Counted from the stretch's first letter, positions 19,301 to 29,993 are shown. The stretch: DNA of 64,000 nt from Litchfieldella xinjiangensis (GCF_000759345.1 NZ_JPZL01000002.1:124001-188000); one strand, 5' to 3'. Made by a program: numbers and translations. The notes: a model not told the origin generated them from the letters alone.

Positions 19301-22300
19301 ATGACGACGCCGAGCGCGACACCTCCTTTCGTTCACCTGCGCGTGCACAGCGAATTTTCCCTGGTCGATGGCCTGGTCCGGCTCAAGCCGTTGATCAAGG
19401 CGACGGCCGAGATGGGCATGCCCGCCGTGTCGGTCACCGACGAGACCAACCTGTTCGGCCTGGTCAAGCTCTACAAGGGCGCCCAGGGAGAGGGACTCAA
19501 ACCGATCATCGGGGCCGACCTGTGGCTGGCCAATCCTCACGATGAAAGCCATCCCTATCGCATGACCCTGCTGGCGATGAACGCCCAGGGCTATCGCAGC
19601 CTGACTGAGCTCATCTCGCTGGGCTGGAGCAAGGGCCAGCGACAGGGCGTGGCGATCCTCGACAAGGCGTGGCTATTTGCCCAGAACGAAGGACTGATCG
19701 TCCTGTCCGGCGCCCGAGAGGGCGAAATCGGTCGATTCCTGCTGTCAGACCATGGGCACGAGGCACGCCAGCTACTGGATGAATGGCAACGGCATTTTCC
19801 GGGCCGCTTCTATCTGGAGCTGCAGCGCACCGGGCGGCAGAACGACGAGGAGTGCCTGCATCTTTCGGTCGACCTCGCCATGCAGACCGGCACGCCGGTC
19901 GTCGCGACCAATGATGTACGTTTCCTGACGAAAGACGATTACTGGGCTCATGAAACGCGGGTTTCGATCGGCGAAGGCAAGGCGCTCGACGATCCGCGTC
20001 GCGAGCAGCGCTACAGCGAAGAGCAATATCTGAAGAGCCCGGCCGAGATGGCCGAGTTGTTCGCCGATATTCCCGAAGCGCTCGAGAACAGCGTGATGAT
20101 TGCGACGCGCTGCAACGTCGACGTGCGCCTGGGCGAGATTTTCCTGCCTGAGTTCCCGATTCCCGAGGGCATGACCCAGGACGAGTATTTTCGCAAGGTG
20201 TCCCATGACGGGCTTACCGAGCGTCTGGATCAGCTCTTCGAAGGCCCCACAGCGATCTATGCCGGGCGCGACCGTGCCGAGCATGAGCCTGAGTACCGCA
20301 AGCGGCTCGATTTCGAGCTCGACATCATCCTGCAGATGGGGTTTCCCGGTTACTTCCTGATTGTGATGGACTTCATCCAGTGGGCCAAGGACAACAACGT
20401 ACCGGTGGGCCCCGGGCGGGGCTCCGGGGCCGGCTCGTTGGTGGCCTATGCCCAGAAGATCACGGACCTCGACCCGCTGGAATACGACCTGCTGTTCGAG
20501 CGCTTCCTCAATCCCGAGCGGGTGTCGATGCCCGACTTCGACGTCGACTTCTGCATGGAGAAGCGCGACCGGGTCATCGATTACGTTGCCGACCGCTACG
20601 GCCGCGAGGCGGTGTCGCAGATCGTCACCTTCGGCACCATGGCAGCCAAGGCGGTGGTGCGTGACGTGGCGCGCGCCCAAGGGAAGCCCTACTCGTTGGG
20701 CGACAAGCTCTCCAAGCTGATTCCCTTCGAAGTCGGCATGACCCTGGCCAAGGCCATCGAGCAGGAGCCCGCGCTCAAGGAGTTTCTCGACGCCGACGAA
20801 GAAGCCCAGGAAATCTGGGATATGGCGATCAAGCTCGAGGGGGTCACCCGGGGCACCGGCAAGCATGCCGGGGGGGTGGTCATCGCGCCGACCAAGTTGA
20901 CCGACTTCTCGCCGCTGCTGTGCGATGAAGACGGTAGTGGCCTGGTCGTGCAGTTCGACAAGAACGACATCGAGGAAGCCGGGCTGGTCAAGTTCGACTT
21001 CCTGGGCCTGCGCACGCTGACCATCATCGATTGGGCGCTGGAAATGGTCGACACGGTGCGTGAGCGACAGGGCGAAGGGCCACTGGACATCAACGCCATC
21101 CCTCTCGACGACGTGCCGACCTTCGACATGCTCAAGAAGGCCGAAACCACGGCGGTCTTCCAGCTCGAATCGCGCGGCATGAAGGAACTGATCAAGCGCC
21201 TGCAACCCGACTCGCTGGAGGACATGATCGCGTTGGTGGCCCTGTTCCGTCCGGGGCCGTTGCAGTCGGGCATGGTCGACGACTTCATCAACCGTAAGCA
21301 TGGCCGCGCCGAAATCTCCTATCCGCACCCCGACTACCAGCACGAGTGGCTCAAGCCTGTGCTGGAGCCCACCTACGGCATCATCCTGTATCAGGAGCAG
21401 GTCATGCAGATTGCCCAGGTGCTGGCGGGCTACAGCCTGGGGCAGGCCGACATGCTGCGTCGGGCAATGGGCAAGAAAAAGCCCGAGGAGATGGCCAAGC
21501 AGCGCGCCGGCTTCATGGAGGGCTGCGCGGCCAATGGCATCGACAAGGACCTGGCGGGCAATATCTTCGACCTGGTGGAAAAGTTCGCCGGTTACGGTTT
21601 CAACAAGTCCCACTCGGCCGCCTACGGCCTGGTCTCCTACCAGACCGCCTGGCTCAAGGCACACTATCCCGGGCCATTCATGGCCGCGGTGCTCTCCACC
21701 GACATGGACAACCTCGACAAGGTCGTGCCGCTGATCGAGGAGTGCCGCAACCAGGGGCTGACGGTGACCCCGCCGGACGTCAATGTGGGTGCCTACAAGT
21801 TCACCGTCGATCCTCAGGGTCGCGTCGTCTACGGCCTCGGCGCCATTCGCGGGGTCGGCGAAGGACCGATCGGGGCCATCGTCGAAGCCCGCCAGGCGGA
21901 CGGCCCTTTCAAGGATCTGTTCGATTTTTGTCGCCGCGTCGATCCCAAGCGAATGAACAAGCGCACGCTCGAGGCATTGATCCGCTCGGGGGCGCTGGAT
22001 AACCTCGGTCCTTCGCGTGCCGTGCTGTTCGCGGCGCTGGATGCCGCGCTCAAGGCCGCTGCACAGAACCTCAGCAACCAGAACCTGGGAATGGTCGATA
22101 TGTTCGGCGAGGCCTTCATCGAGGAGGATGAGGGCGATGTCTATGCCGACTACCGCAGGGCACGCGACTGGAGCGACAAGGAACGTCTGGCCGGCGAGAA
22201 AGACACGCTGGGGCTCTATCTCACCGGGCACCCGATCGATGAGTACGAGCATGAGCTCAAGCGCTTCGTCTCGACGCGCATCAGCGACCTGAAGCCGTCC

Positions 22301-22816
22301 CGCGAGCCGCAGCGTGTCGCGGGTCTGGTCGTGGGCATGCGTACCATGAAGTCCAAGCGTGGCGACACCATGGCTTTCGTCACGCTCGACGACCGGACGG
22401 GGCGAATCGAGGCCTCGCTATTCGGCGAACTCTTCGAGCAGTTGCGCGGTCGATTGGATACCGACCAGGTGCTGATCGTCGAAGGCGAAGTCTCCAGCGA
22501 CGATTATTCGGGTGGGTTGCGCTTGCGTGGCAAGGAGATCACGCCGATGGTGGCGGCGCGCGCCCGCTACGGCGAAGCGATCGAGCTGTGTGTCGATGGC
22601 GCCCTGACCAATGGTCGACTGGTCGACAGCCTGCGCGACAGCCTCACGCCGTTTCGGGATACTACCGGCTTGCCCGTGCGTGTCGAATACCGCAACGTGC
22701 GGGCGCGCGGCTGGCTGGAGTTGGCCGAGGAATGGCGGGTGGCGCCCTGCGACGAAGTCCTCGTTGCCTTGCGCGAGGTCGAGGGGCAGGCGGGCGTGCG
22801 CCTCAAGTATCGCTGA
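19301..22816 (+). CDS. dnaE: DNA polymerase III alpha subunit
   Basis: Replicative polymerase catalytic subunit. At 1171 residues it has the full family length. Domains in order: PHP domain (from FVHLRVHSEFSLVDG, about 10-280), C-family polymerase core with GPGRGSGAGSLVAYA (about 370-384) and the acidic PDFDVDF cluster (411-417), beta-binding and helix-hairpin-helix region, and OB fold (about 1000-1075). In the PHP domain the first motif reads RVHSEFS where metal-binding PHP domains have HxH, so this PHP is probably inactive. No clear own promoter lies in the 63-base gap after rnhB. Confidence 0.98.
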   Translation: MTTPSATPPFVHLRVHSEFSLVDGLVRLKPLIKATAEMGMPAVSVTDETNLFGLVKLYKGAQGEGLKPIIGADLWLANPHDESHPYRMTLLAMNAQGYRSLTELISLGWSKGQRQGVAILDKAWLFAQNEGLIVLSGAREGEIGRFLLSDHGHEARQLLDEWQRHFPGRFYLELQRTGRQNDEECLHLSVDLAMQTGTPVVATNDVRFLTKDDYWAHETRVSIGEGKALDDPRREQRYSEEQYLKSPAEMAELFADIPEALENSVMIATRCNVDVRLGEIFLPEFPIPEGMTQDEYFRKVSHDGLTERLDQLFEGPTAIYAGRDRAEHEPEYRKRLDFELDIILQMGFPGYFLIVMDFIQWAKDNNVPVGPGRGSGAGSLVAYAQKITDLDPLEYDLLFERFLNPERVSMPDFDVDFCMEKRDRVIDYVADRYGREAVSQIVTFGTMAAKAVVRDVARAQGKPYSLGDKLSKLIPFEVGMTLAKAIEQEPALKEFLDADEEAQEIWDMAIKLEGVTRGTGKHAGGVVIAPTKLTDFSPLLCDEDGSGLVVQFDKNDIEEAGLVKFDFLGLRTLTIIDWALEMVDTVRERQGEGPLDINAIPLDDVPTFDMLKKAETTAVFQLESRGMKELIKRLQPDSLEDMIALVALFRPGPLQSGMVDDFINRKHGRAEISYPHPDYQHEWLKPVLEPTYGIILYQEQVMQIAQVLAGYSLGQADMLRRAMGKKKPEEMAKQRAGFMEGCAANGIDKDLAGNIFDLVEKFAGYGFNKSHSAAYGLVSYQTAWLKAHYPGPFMAAVLSTDMDNLDKVVPLIEECRNQGLTVTPPDVNVGAYKFTVDPQGRVVYGLGAIRGVGEGPIGAIVEARQADGPFKDLFDFCRRVDPKRMNKRTLEALIRSGALDNLGPSRAVLFAALDAALKAAAQNLSNQNLGMVDMFGEAFIEEDEGDVYADYRRARDWSDKERLAGEKDTLGLYLTGHPIDEYEHELKRFVSTRISDLKPSREPQRVAGLVVGMRTMKSKRGDTMAFVTLDDRTGRIEASLFGELFEQLRGRLDTDQVLIVEGEVSSDDYSGGLRLRGKEITPMVAARARYGEAIELCVDGALTNGRLVDSLRDSLTPFRDTTGLPVRVEYRNVRARGWLELAEEWRVAPCDEVLVALREVEGQAGVRLKYR

Positions 22817-22842
22817 AGGCGCGGGTTGTTGACGGTGCTTGC

Positions 22843-22870
22843 TTGCGCCAGGGGGTCAAGCTGCGATAAT
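22843..22870 (+). promoter_or_regulatory. Candidate accA promoter
   Basis: TTGCGC (22843-22848), a 16-base spacer and GATAAT (22865-22870) lie in the 124-base gap between dnaE and accA. The start would give a leader of about 65 bases. Confidence 0.4.
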
Positions 22871-22940
22871 GCCTGACACTTACGACATATTCATGACTGC
22901 CGTGGCTCCAGACGGCCGGATTCCAACTAGCTGAAACTCT

Positions 22941-23897
22941 ATGAACCCCAACTATCTTGACTTTGAACAGCCCATTGCCGAGCTGCAGGCGAAGATCGAG
23001 GAGCTGCGGCTGGTCGGCAACGACAGCAAGATCAACATCAGCGACGAGATCGGCAAGCTCGAGGAAAAGAGCAAGAAGCTGACCGAGCAGATCTTCCGCG
23101 ATCTCACCGCCTGGCAGGTCTCGCAGCTATCGCGCCACCCCAAACGGCCGTATACGCTCGATTATCTGAGCTATATCTTCACCGACTTCGATGAGTTGCA
23201 TGGCGATCGGCATTTTGCCGACGATGCCGCCATCGTGGGCGGTGTGGCCCGGCTCGACGACAAGCCGGTGATGGTCATCGGCCATCAGAAAGGGCGCGAC
23301 GTGAAGGAAAAGGTTCGCCGTAACTTCGGCATGCCGCGCCCCGAGGGGTATCGCAAGGCGTGTCGATTGATGGAAATGGCCGAGCGTTTCCACATGCCGG
23401 TACTGACCTTCATCGATACACCCGGCGCCTATCCCGGCATCGACGCCGAGGAGCGTGGCCAGAGCGAGGCCATTGCCTATAACCTGGCGGTCATGTCGCG
23501 GCTCAAGACGCCGATCATTTCCACGGTGGTGGGCGAGGGTGGCTCCGGTGGCGCCTTGGCCATCGGCGTGTGCGATGAGCTGCAGATGCTGCAGTACTCC
23601 ACCTACTCGGTCATCTCGCCGGAGGGGTGTGCCTCGATCCTCTGGAAGAGCGCCGAAAAGGCCCCCGAGGCAGCGCATGCGATGGGCATCACCGCCGAGC
23701 GCCTCCAGGAGCTGGGCTTCGTCGACACTTTGATCGAGGAGCCGCTGGGCGGGGCGCATCGTCACCCGCTGACCACGGCCGATCACGTCAAGGAGGCGCT
23801 GCTGGCAAGTCTCGAGCGTCTGCAGGCAATGGACACCGATGCCTTGCTGGAACGTCGCTATGAGCGACTGATGAGCTATGGGGCGCCGGCACAGTAA
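22941..23897 (+). CDS. accA: Acetyl-CoA carboxylase carboxyltransferase alpha subunit
   Basis: Transfers carboxyl from biotin to acetyl-CoA together with AccD, the committed step of fatty-acid synthesis. At 318 residues it matches the family. N-terminal [18 protein letters not shown], then [25 protein letters not shown] and the oxyanion-hole region [12 protein letters not shown] are present. It is placed after dnaE as in many gammaproteobacteria, with tilS only 4 bases downstream. Confidence 0.98.
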   Translation: MNPNYLDFEQPIAELQAKIEELRLVGNDSKINISDEIGKLEEKSKKLTEQIFRDLTAWQVSQLSRHPKRPYTLDYLSYIFTDFDELHGDRHFADDAAIVGGVARLDDKPVMVIGHQKGRDVKEKVRRNFGMPRPEGYRKACRLMEMAERFHMPVLTFIDTPGAYPGIDAEERGQSEAIAYNLAVMSRLKTPIISTVVGEGGSGGALAIGVCDELQMLQYSTYSVISPEGCASILWKSAEKAPEAAHAMGITAERLQELGFVDTLIEEPLGGAHRHPLTTADHVKEALLASLERLQAMDTDALLERRYERLMSYGAPAQ

Positions 23898-23901
23898 CGT
23901 C

Positions 23902-25203
23902 ATGTCGCTCCAGCGCCTGATCCAAGACGCCCTGGCGGAGACCCCGCCGGGGCGTCCCGTTTGGGTAGGACTTTCTGGTGGACTGGATTCGTGCCTATTG
24001 CTGACCCTGACCGCCCAGTCGCTTCACCACCATCCACGCCCGCTGCATGCGATTCATGTCAACCATGGCCTGCAGCAGGCCGCCAGCGACTTCGAACGCC
24101 ACTGCCGCGGGCTATGCTCGCGGTTGGGGATACCGCTTTACGTCGAGCACGTCAGCGTGTCGCAAACCGGGGGGCTGGGCCTCGAGGGGGCGGCGCGCGA
24201 GGCTCGCTATGCCGCCTTTGCCCGCCGGGTCGCGCCAGGGGATACGCTATGGCTGGCCCAGCATCGCCGTGACCAGGTCGAGACCCTCCTGCTCAATGCG
24301 CTGCGCGGCAGCGGTGTGCGTGGACTAGCTGCGATGCCTGTTAGACGCATCTGGCAGGAACGGCGCCTGGTGCGGCCATGGCGCGATGTGTCACGCGAGG
24401 CCCTGGAGGCCGAAGCGGTCAGACTGGGACTCCGTTGGGTCGAGGATCCCAGCAATGCCGACGACGGCCTGGATCGAAACTATCTGCGACAGCGGGTCCT
24501 GCCCTTGTTAGCCCAGCGCTGGCCCAGCACCGAGGCATCCCTGGCCCAGGCGGCGACAAACGCCGGCGAGGCCGATGCCTTGTTGGGCGAGTTGGCCGAG
24601 CAGGATCTTATGGAGGCCGGCGGTGCCCCAGGCTGTCTGCCGTTGGCGTTCCTCGAGACACTCTCATCGCCACGCAGGCGCTTGTTGATCCGCCATTGTT
24701 GCGAGCGGCTGGGGCTGGCGCATCCGCCCCGGGCGCGTTTGCTGGCCCTGGATGAACAGCGCCAGGCGCGGCGCGATGCCGTGGTACATGTGAGCTGGCC
24801 TGGCGGAGAGGCGCGTATCTGGCGCGACGCCCTCTACCTGCAGCAGCTGACTGCCGCTTCCTGTGACGAGGCATGGCAGCGCCCCTGGGATGGCATATCG
24901 CCCCTCTCGACACCGGTAGGCCAGGTGACGGGGGCGCTGTCGAGACAAGAGGGGGACTTGGGGCTATCCGCTGAGTTCCAGGTCATGCCACGGCGGGGGG
25001 GCGAACGCCTGCGCCTGGCGAAGCGAGGCCATCGTGACGTGAAGCGGTTGCTGCAGGAGCTGGACGTCCCCCCTTGGCAACGCCACCAGGTGCTGGTGGT
25101 CTGGCAGGGGGAGACGGTCGTGGCGTTACTGGGCGACGTGCTGCCTGGCGGCGGCGTTACGAGCGAAGGTTGGCGGCTGTGTCCATGGTCGGCTCGACCG
25201 TAA
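23902..25203 (+). CDS. tilS: tRNA(Ile)-lysidine synthetase
   Basis: Modifies C34 of the tRNA-Ile CAU anticodon to lysidine, allowing AUA decoding. The ATP pyrophosphatase P-loop SGGLDS is at residues 25-30. HVNHGLQ, the R-rich NALRGSGVRGL segment, NADDGLDRNYLR and the C-terminal domain with MPRRGGERLRLAKRG are present. I start at 23902 (MSLQRLIQDA, 433 residues), because an upstream ATG at 23878 lies inside accA. The 3' end overlaps the convergent ppx gene by 47 bases. Confidence 0.95.
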   Translation: MSLQRLIQDALAETPPGRPVWVGLSGGLDSCLLLTLTAQSLHHHPRPLHAIHVNHGLQQAASDFERHCRGLCSRLGIPLYVEHVSVSQTGGLGLEGAAREARYAAFARRVAPGDTLWLAQHRRDQVETLLLNALRGSGVRGLAAMPVRRIWQERRLVRPWRDVSREALEAEAVRLGLRWVEDPSNADDGLDRNYLRQRVLPLLAQRWPSTEASLAQAATNAGEADALLGELAEQDLMEAGGAPGCLPLAFLETLSSPRRRLLIRHCCERLGLAHPPRARLLALDEQRQARRDAVVHVSWPGGEARIWRDALYLQQLTAASCDEAWQRPWDGISPLSTPVGQVTGALSRQEGDLGLSAEFQVMPRRGGERLRLAKRGHRDVKRLLQELDVPPWQRHQVLVVWQGETVVALLGDVLPGGGVTSEGWRLCPWSARP

Positions 25204-26707
25204 GGCGAAAGCCGGCAGCCTGCTGATAGAGCGTTTCCTGCTCGAGGTCATTGAGCAGCAGGGCCTGATCCTGCAAGGAGGCATCTAGCGATAGGTGCAG
25301 ATCATCGTCTTTGGCATACAGCCGGAACCCCAGCGTCGGAGTTTCGGGACGTGAACGATTGAGCAGTACCGCCAGGCGCAGCAGCCGTGCCAGACGGCCT
25401 AATGTGACGCGGTTTGCGGCCAGGTTCTGGTATTCCTTGACGGGAAACTTGCGCCGATGGGCTCGCACCAGGAACGCCAGCGCTTGCTGCTCGGGCCGCG
25501 AGAATCCCGACAGGTCCGAATTCTCCAGCAAATAGGCACCGTGTCGGTGGAACTGGCTGTGAGAGATGGCCAGACCGATTTCATGCAGTTGGCCCGCCCA
25601 GTCGAGAAAGTCCTCCGGCCCTTGGTCGATCTGCCATTCGTCCTGAACCTGGGCCAGTGCCTCGCGGGCCGTGGCAGCCACGTTATCGGCCTGTCGTGTG
25701 TCGATGCCGTAGCGGCGTCTGAGGATACCCAACGTCTGTAGCCGTGAATCCTCGGCAGTATGGCGTCCGGCCAAGTCGTAGAGCACGCCTTCGCGCAGGG
25801 CGCCATCCGAGTAACGCATATGCTCCAGACCAAAGGCCTCGAAGATGGCACAAAGGATGGCGACCCCGGCGGGGAACACCGAGGCGCGGTCAGGCTTGAG
25901 CCCGTCGAGAGCGACCTGGTCGAGCTGCTTGGCCTTGATCAGTCTCTTGCGCAGGGACAGCAAGCCCTCGCGCTCGATGATGCCAGCGGGGGAGTCGCCA
26001 TACGCAGCGAGCACGGCTGCCACCGCCTTGATCGTCCCGCTCGAGCCGACCGGATCGACCCAACCCAGTTCACAATAGTGACGCCGGATGTTGGCCAGTT
26101 CGGAGAGGGCGGCAAGCTCGGCGCGGCGCATGCGTTTCTCGGTGATTTCCCCATCGCCGAAATAGTACCGGGTGAAAGAGACACACCCCATGTCGAGGCT
26201 TTCCAGCGCCAGGGGCTCGAAGTTCTCGCCCACAATGAACTCCGTCGAGCCGCCGCCGATATCGACGATCAACCGCCGACCGTGAACATCCGCCAGGGCG
26301 TGCGCGGCCCCGAGGTAGATCAGGCGCGCCTCCTCGCGGCCGGCGATGATCTCGATGTCGTGGCCCAGCAGGACCTGGGCGCGTTCGATCAGGGTCTGGC
26401 TGTTGCTGGCCATGCGCATGGCGTTGGTACCCACGACACGCAGGTGAGCGGAAGGGATACCGGAAATGAAGGGGGCGAAGCGCGACAGACAATCCAGGGC
26501 GCGCTGCATGGCCGCTTCGCTGAGCTGGTTCTGGTCATCGAGCCCGGCGGCGAGTTGTACCTTCTCGCCCTGTTTGGCGACGACCTGCAACTCCCCCTGC
26601 TGGTAGTTGGCTACCAGCAGGTGGAAACTGTTGGAGCCCAGATCGATGGCCGCGAGACGGCGCGGTTCCTGGGCGGGCGTCCTGCGCATGGCCGTGTTGC
26701 GGGGCAT
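25157..26707 (-). CDS. ppx: Exopolyphosphatase (Ppx/GppA family)
   Basis: Removes terminal phosphates from polyphosphate, and in some relatives hydrolyses pppGpp. At 516 residues the length fits Ppx. It has an ASKHA-fold ATPase-like N-terminus (AAIDLGSNSFHLLVA, then VDIGGGSTEF), and an HD-like C-terminal domain beginning around residue 320. AAGGAA lies 8 bases before the ATG. It converges with tilS (47-base coding overlap) and diverges from rho. The partner ppk is 7 kb away rather than adjacent. GppA activity cannot be excluded. Confidence 0.93.
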   Translation of the reverse strand: MPRNTAMRRTPAQEPRRLAAIDLGSNSFHLLVANYQQGELQVVAKQGEKVQLAAGLDDQNQLSEAAMQRALDCLSRFAPFISGIPSAHLRVVGTNAMRMASNSQTLIERAQVLLGHDIEIIAGREEARLIYLGAAHALADVHGRRLIVDIGGGSTEFIVGENFEPLALESLDMGCVSFTRYYFGDGEITEKRMRRAELAALSELANIRRHYCELGWVDPVGSSGTIKAVAAVLAAYGDSPAGIIEREGLLSLRKRLIKAKQLDQVALDGLKPDRASVFPAGVAILCAIFEAFGLEHMRYSDGALREGVLYDLAGRHTAEDSRLQTLGILRRRYGIDTRQADNVAATAREALAQVQDEWQIDQGPEDFLDWAGQLHEIGLAISHSQFHRHGAYLLENSDLSGFSRPEQQALAFLVRAHRRKFPVKEYQNLAANRVTLGRLARLLRLAVLLNRSRPETPTLGFRLYAKDDDLHLSLDASLQDQALLLNDLEQETLYQQAAGFRLTVEPTMDTAANLRS

Positions 26708-27151
26708 GGGGCATTCCTTTGTTCCAGATTAAGCAAGGTTGCGGTGAGCCCCGGAGCTTGTCAATCTTTCGCCAACGCCGGGAGAAACGCCGTGACATGC
26801 AGGGGCTTGCGTTTATCCTTGGCCTTGTCTACCATCGAATCGTTCGCCTGTTCCAGAATGCTTCCCGGCCGTCATGCGGTGTCACCGCCCCGGTCTAGTT
26901 TCCAAGCCGTCAGATAGCCCGCTTATACGTTTCATGAGCACGACGTCATGAACCGCTCCTCAGGCGACACGAACACTGCTCTCCTCGACTACGGTAGCGA
27001 CCGACCTTTCGCCGCGAAAGTGCCCCGGTCAAGCTTACCCGAGGAAGAGTGCCCCCCGGGCTCTGAACGCACCACACGGCGTAACGTCACCGCCTCCTGT
27101 CTTTCCCGGCATCTCGCCGCCACGCTGACATGAGCAACATCTGAACAAACG
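26708..27151 (+). promoter_or_regulatory. ppx-rho divergent intergenic region with C-rich rho leader
   Basis: This 444-base gap holds no convincing gene. The part nearest rho (27065-27151) is C-rich and G-poor; by my count 34 C and 18 G in 87 bases, the composition expected of a Rho-utilisation region. Rho is known to attenuate its own leader in Escherichia coli. A 61-codon ORF at 26948-27133 (starts MNRSSGDTNTALLDYG) has no good ribosome-binding site. It could be a leader peptide like RhoL, but that is weak. A possible promoter is TTGCGT at 26807-26812 with TACCAT 17 bases downstream. Confidence 0.4.
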
Positions 27152-28411
27152 ATGAATCTTACCGAACTCAAGCAAAAGACTGTGCCGGAGCTGTTGGAAA
27201 TCGCTCGCGAAATGGGCATCGACAACCTGGCTCGATCACGCAAGCAGGACATCATCTTCGCCATTCTCAAGAAGCACGCAAAGAGTGGTGAGGACATCTA
27301 TGGCGATGGCGTACTGGAGATCCTCCAGGACGGTTTTGGCTTCCTGCGCAGTGCCGACAGCTCCTATCTCGCCGGTCCCGACGATATTTACGTGTCGCCC
27401 TCGCAGATCCGTCGCTTCAACCTGCGCAAGGGTGACTCGATCTCCGGCAAGATTCGTCCGCCCAAGGAAGGCGAGCGCTACTTCGCGCTGTTGAAGGTCA
27501 GCGAGATCAACTTCGACAAGCCCGAAAACGCCAAGCACAAGATCCTGTTCGAAAACCTGACCCCGCTATTCCCTCAGGAACGCCTGGTGATGGAGATCGG
27601 CAACGGGTCCACCGAGGATCTCACGGCGCGCATCATCGACCTCACAGCGCCGATCGGCAAGGGCCAGCGCGGCCTGATCGTCTCCCCGCCCAAGGCGGGC
27701 AAGACCTTGATGCTGCAGAACATCGCAACATCGATCACGCGCAACAACCCCGAGTGCCACATGATCGTGCTGTTGATCGATGAGCGCCCGGAGGAAGTGA
27801 CGGAAATGTCGCGTACGGTACGCGGCGAGGTGGTGGCCTCGACCTTCGACGAGCCTCCCGCGCGTCACGTGCAGGTGGCCGAGATGGTCATCGAGAAGGC
27901 CAAGCGCCTGGTCGAGCACAAGAAGGACGTGGTGATCCTCCTCGACTCGATCACCCGCCTGGCACGTGCCTACAACACCGTCGTGCCGTCATCCGGCAAG
28001 GTGCTCACCGGGGGTGTCGATGCTCATGCGCTCGAGAAGCCCAAGCGCTTCTTCGGCGCGGCGCGTAACATCGAGGAGGGCGGCAGCCTGACGATCATTG
28101 CCACCGCGCTGGTCGATACCGGCTCCAAGATGGACGAGGTGATCTTCGAGGAATTCAAGGGCACCGGTAACATGGAAGCCCACCTCGACCGCAAGCTGGC
28201 TGAAAAGCGCGTCTATCCGGCGCTCAATATCCGCCGCTCCGGGACTCGCCGCGAAGACCTGATCGCCTCCGAGGAAGAGATGCAGCGCATGTGGATCCTG
28301 CGCAAGCTGCTCAACCCCATGGATGACGTGGCCGCCACCGAGTTCCTGGTCGATCGCCTGAAGGATACCAAGACCAACCTCGAGTTCTTCGAAGCCATGA
28401 AGCGTCGATAA
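27152..28411 (+). CDS. rho: Transcription termination factor Rho
   Basis: Hexameric RNA helicase that ends untranslated transcripts. At 419 residues it is a standard Rho without insertion. The N-terminal helix domain ([18 protein letters not shown]) is followed by the RNA-binding cold-shock-like domain with DGFGFLRS and [16 protein letters not shown]. Walker A is SPPKAGKT at 178-185, and [15 protein letters not shown] is Walker B plus Q-loop. Its own intrinsic terminator follows. The trxA gene usual just upstream in gammaproteobacteria is absent. Confidence 0.99.
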   Translation: MNLTELKQKTVPELLEIAREMGIDNLARSRKQDIIFAILKKHAKSGEDIYGDGVLEILQDGFGFLRSADSSYLAGPDDIYVSPSQIRRFNLRKGDSISGKIRPPKEGERYFALLKVSEINFDKPENAKHKILFENLTPLFPQERLVMEIGNGSTEDLTARIIDLTAPIGKGQRGLIVSPPKAGKTLMLQNIATSITRNNPECHMIVLLIDERPEEVTEMSRTVRGEVVASTFDEPPARHVQVAEMVIEKAKRLVEHKKDVVILLDSITRLARAYNTVVPSSGKVLTGGVDAHALEKPKRFFGAARNIEEGGSLTIIATALVDTGSKMDEVIFEEFKGTGNMEAHLDRKLAEKRVYPALNIRRSGTRREDLIASEEEMQRMWILRKLLNPMDDVAATEFLVDRLKDTKTNLEFFEAMKRR

Positions 28412-28432
28412 CGTCTGACGCGGAGCGAAACC

Positions 28433-28470
28433 GAAGGGGCGGCATGCTATGCTGCCCCTTCCGTCATTTT
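28433..28470 (+). terminator. Intrinsic terminator after rho
   Basis: GAAGGGGCGGCAT (28433-28445) pairs with ATGCTGCCCCTTC (28449-28461) over 13 bp with one G.U pair and a 3-base loop, followed by CGTCATTTT. It lies between rho and ubiD. Confidence 0.7.
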
Positions 28471-28487
28471 GGAACCGGGAAATCCGC

Positions 28488-29993
28488 ATGAAGTACAAGG
28501 ATTTACGCGACTTCATCGCCGCCCTCGAGCAGATGGGCGAGCTCCAGCGGGTCACCGCCGAGGTCGACCCCTACCTCGAGATCACCGAGATCTGCGACCG
28601 CACCCTGCGTGCCGGTGGCCCGGCGCTGTTGTTCGAGAACGTCAAGGGACACGACATGCCCCTTCTGGGCAACCTGTTCGGTACCCCCAGGCGGGTGGCA
28701 CTGGGCATGGGTCAGGACAGCGTGGAGGCGCTACGTGAAGTGGGCAAACTGCTGGCCTTTCTCAAGGAGCCAGACCCGCCCAAGGGGTTTCGTGACGCCT
28801 GGGACAAGCTGCCCATTTTCAAGCAGGTGATGAGCATGGGTCCCAAGACCCTGCGCTCGGCGCCGGTACAGGAAGTCGTGCTCGAGGGGGCTGACGTCGA
28901 TCTCGACCGACTACCGATCCAGCATTGCTGGCCCGGCGATGTCGCGCCGTTGATCACCTGGGCGCTGGTGGTCACCAAGGGGCCGCACAAGGCGCGCCAG
29001 AACCTGGGGATTTACCGTCAGCAGAAGCTGTCGCGCAATCGGCTGATCATGCGCTGGCTGTCGCACCGTGGCGGCGCTCTGGATTTTCAGGAGTTCCAGC
29101 AGACCCACCCCGGTGAACCCTTTCCGGTGGCCGTGGCGCTGGGGGCCGATCCGGCAACCATCCTGGGGGCTGTCACGCCGGTGCCCGATTCTCTCTCGGA
29201 GTATGCCTTCGCCGGGTTGCTGCGCGGCTCGCGTACCGAACTGGTCAAGTGCGGTCATGCCGATCTCGAGGTGCCGGCGTCCGCCGAGATTATCCTCGAA
29301 GGGTTCATCTATCCCGACGACACCGCCCCCGAAGGCCCGTATGGCGACCATACCGGCTACTACAATGAGGTCGAGACCTTTCCCGTCTTCACGGTGGAGC
29401 GCATCACGCATCGACGCGATCCGATCTATCATTCGACCTACACAGGACGGCCCCCTGACGAGCCCGCCGTCCTTGGGCTCGCGCTCAATGAGGTCTTCGT
29501 TCCGATCCTGCAGAAGCAATTTCCCGAAATCGTCGATTTCTATCTCCCCCCGGAGGGCTGTTCCTATCGAATGGCCGTCGTGACCATGAAGAAGCAGTAC
29601 CCGGGGCATGCCAAGCGCGTGATGATGGGTGTATGGAGCTTCCTTCGGCAGTTCATGTACACCAAGTTCGTGGTGGTTCTCGACGATGATGTGGATGCCC
29701 GCAATTGGCAGGACGTGATCTGGGCGATCACGACCCGCATGGATCCGGCGCGTGATACCGTGCTGGTCGAGAATACGCCCATCGACTATCTCGACTTTGC
29801 TTCGCCGGTCGCCGGCCTGGGGTCGAAGATGGGGCTCGATGCCACCGGCAAGTGGCCCGGCGAGACCGACCGCGAGTGGGGCACACCCATCGTTCAGGAC
29901 GCTGCGATCAAGGCGCGGGTCAGCGAGCGCTGGGATAGCTTGGGTATCAGCCTCCCGGGCGGACTCCCGGTCAATGACGAGGGACACCAATGA
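28488..29993 (+). CDS. ubiD: 4-hydroxy-3-polyprenylbenzoate decarboxylase
   Basis: Prenylated-FMN-dependent decarboxylase of ubiquinone synthesis. I start at 28488 ([20 protein letters not shown]), which gives 501 residues and matches the family N-terminus. An upstream in-frame ATG at 28449 lies in the rho terminator hairpin. Typical segments are [24 protein letters not shown] with the catalytic glutamate region, and TRMDPARDT. It overlaps fre by 4 bases, the well-known ubiD-fre arrangement. The ubiX partner that makes prenyl-FMN is not in the window. Confidence 0.96.
   Translation: MKYKDLRDFIAALEQMGELQRVTAEVDPYLEITEICDRTLRAGGPALLFENVKGHDMPLLGNLFGTPRRVALGMGQDSVEALREVGKLLAFLKEPDPPKGFRDAWDKLPIFKQVMSMGPKTLRSAPVQEVVLEGADVDLDRLPIQHCWPGDVAPLITWALVVTKGPHKARQNLGIYRQQKLSRNRLIMRWLSHRGGALDFQEFQQTHPGEPFPVAVALGADPATILGAVTPVPDSLSEYAFAGLLRGSRTELVKCGHADLEVPASAEIILEGFIYPDDTAPEGPYGDHTGYYNEVETFPVFTVERITHRRDPIYHSTYTGRPPDEPAVLGLALNEVFVPILQKQFPEIVDFYLPPEGCSYRMAVVTMKKQYPGHAKRVMMGVWSFLRQFMYTKFVVVLDDDVDARNWQDVIWAITTRMDPARDTVLVENTPIDYLDFASPVAGLGSKMGLDATGKWPGETDREWGTPIVQDAAIKARVSERWDSLGISLPGGLPVNDEGHQ

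Noticed and set aside
19772-22252. Long open frame (826 codons) on the minus strand opposite dnaE
   Set aside because: High GC in third codon positions creates long antisense frames. dnaE has complete motifs throughout, and the antisense frame shows no family features.
26948-27133. 61-codon ORF upstream of rho as a real gene
   Set aside because: No good ribosome-binding site and no recognisable features. Kept only as a possible leader peptide in the rho region note.
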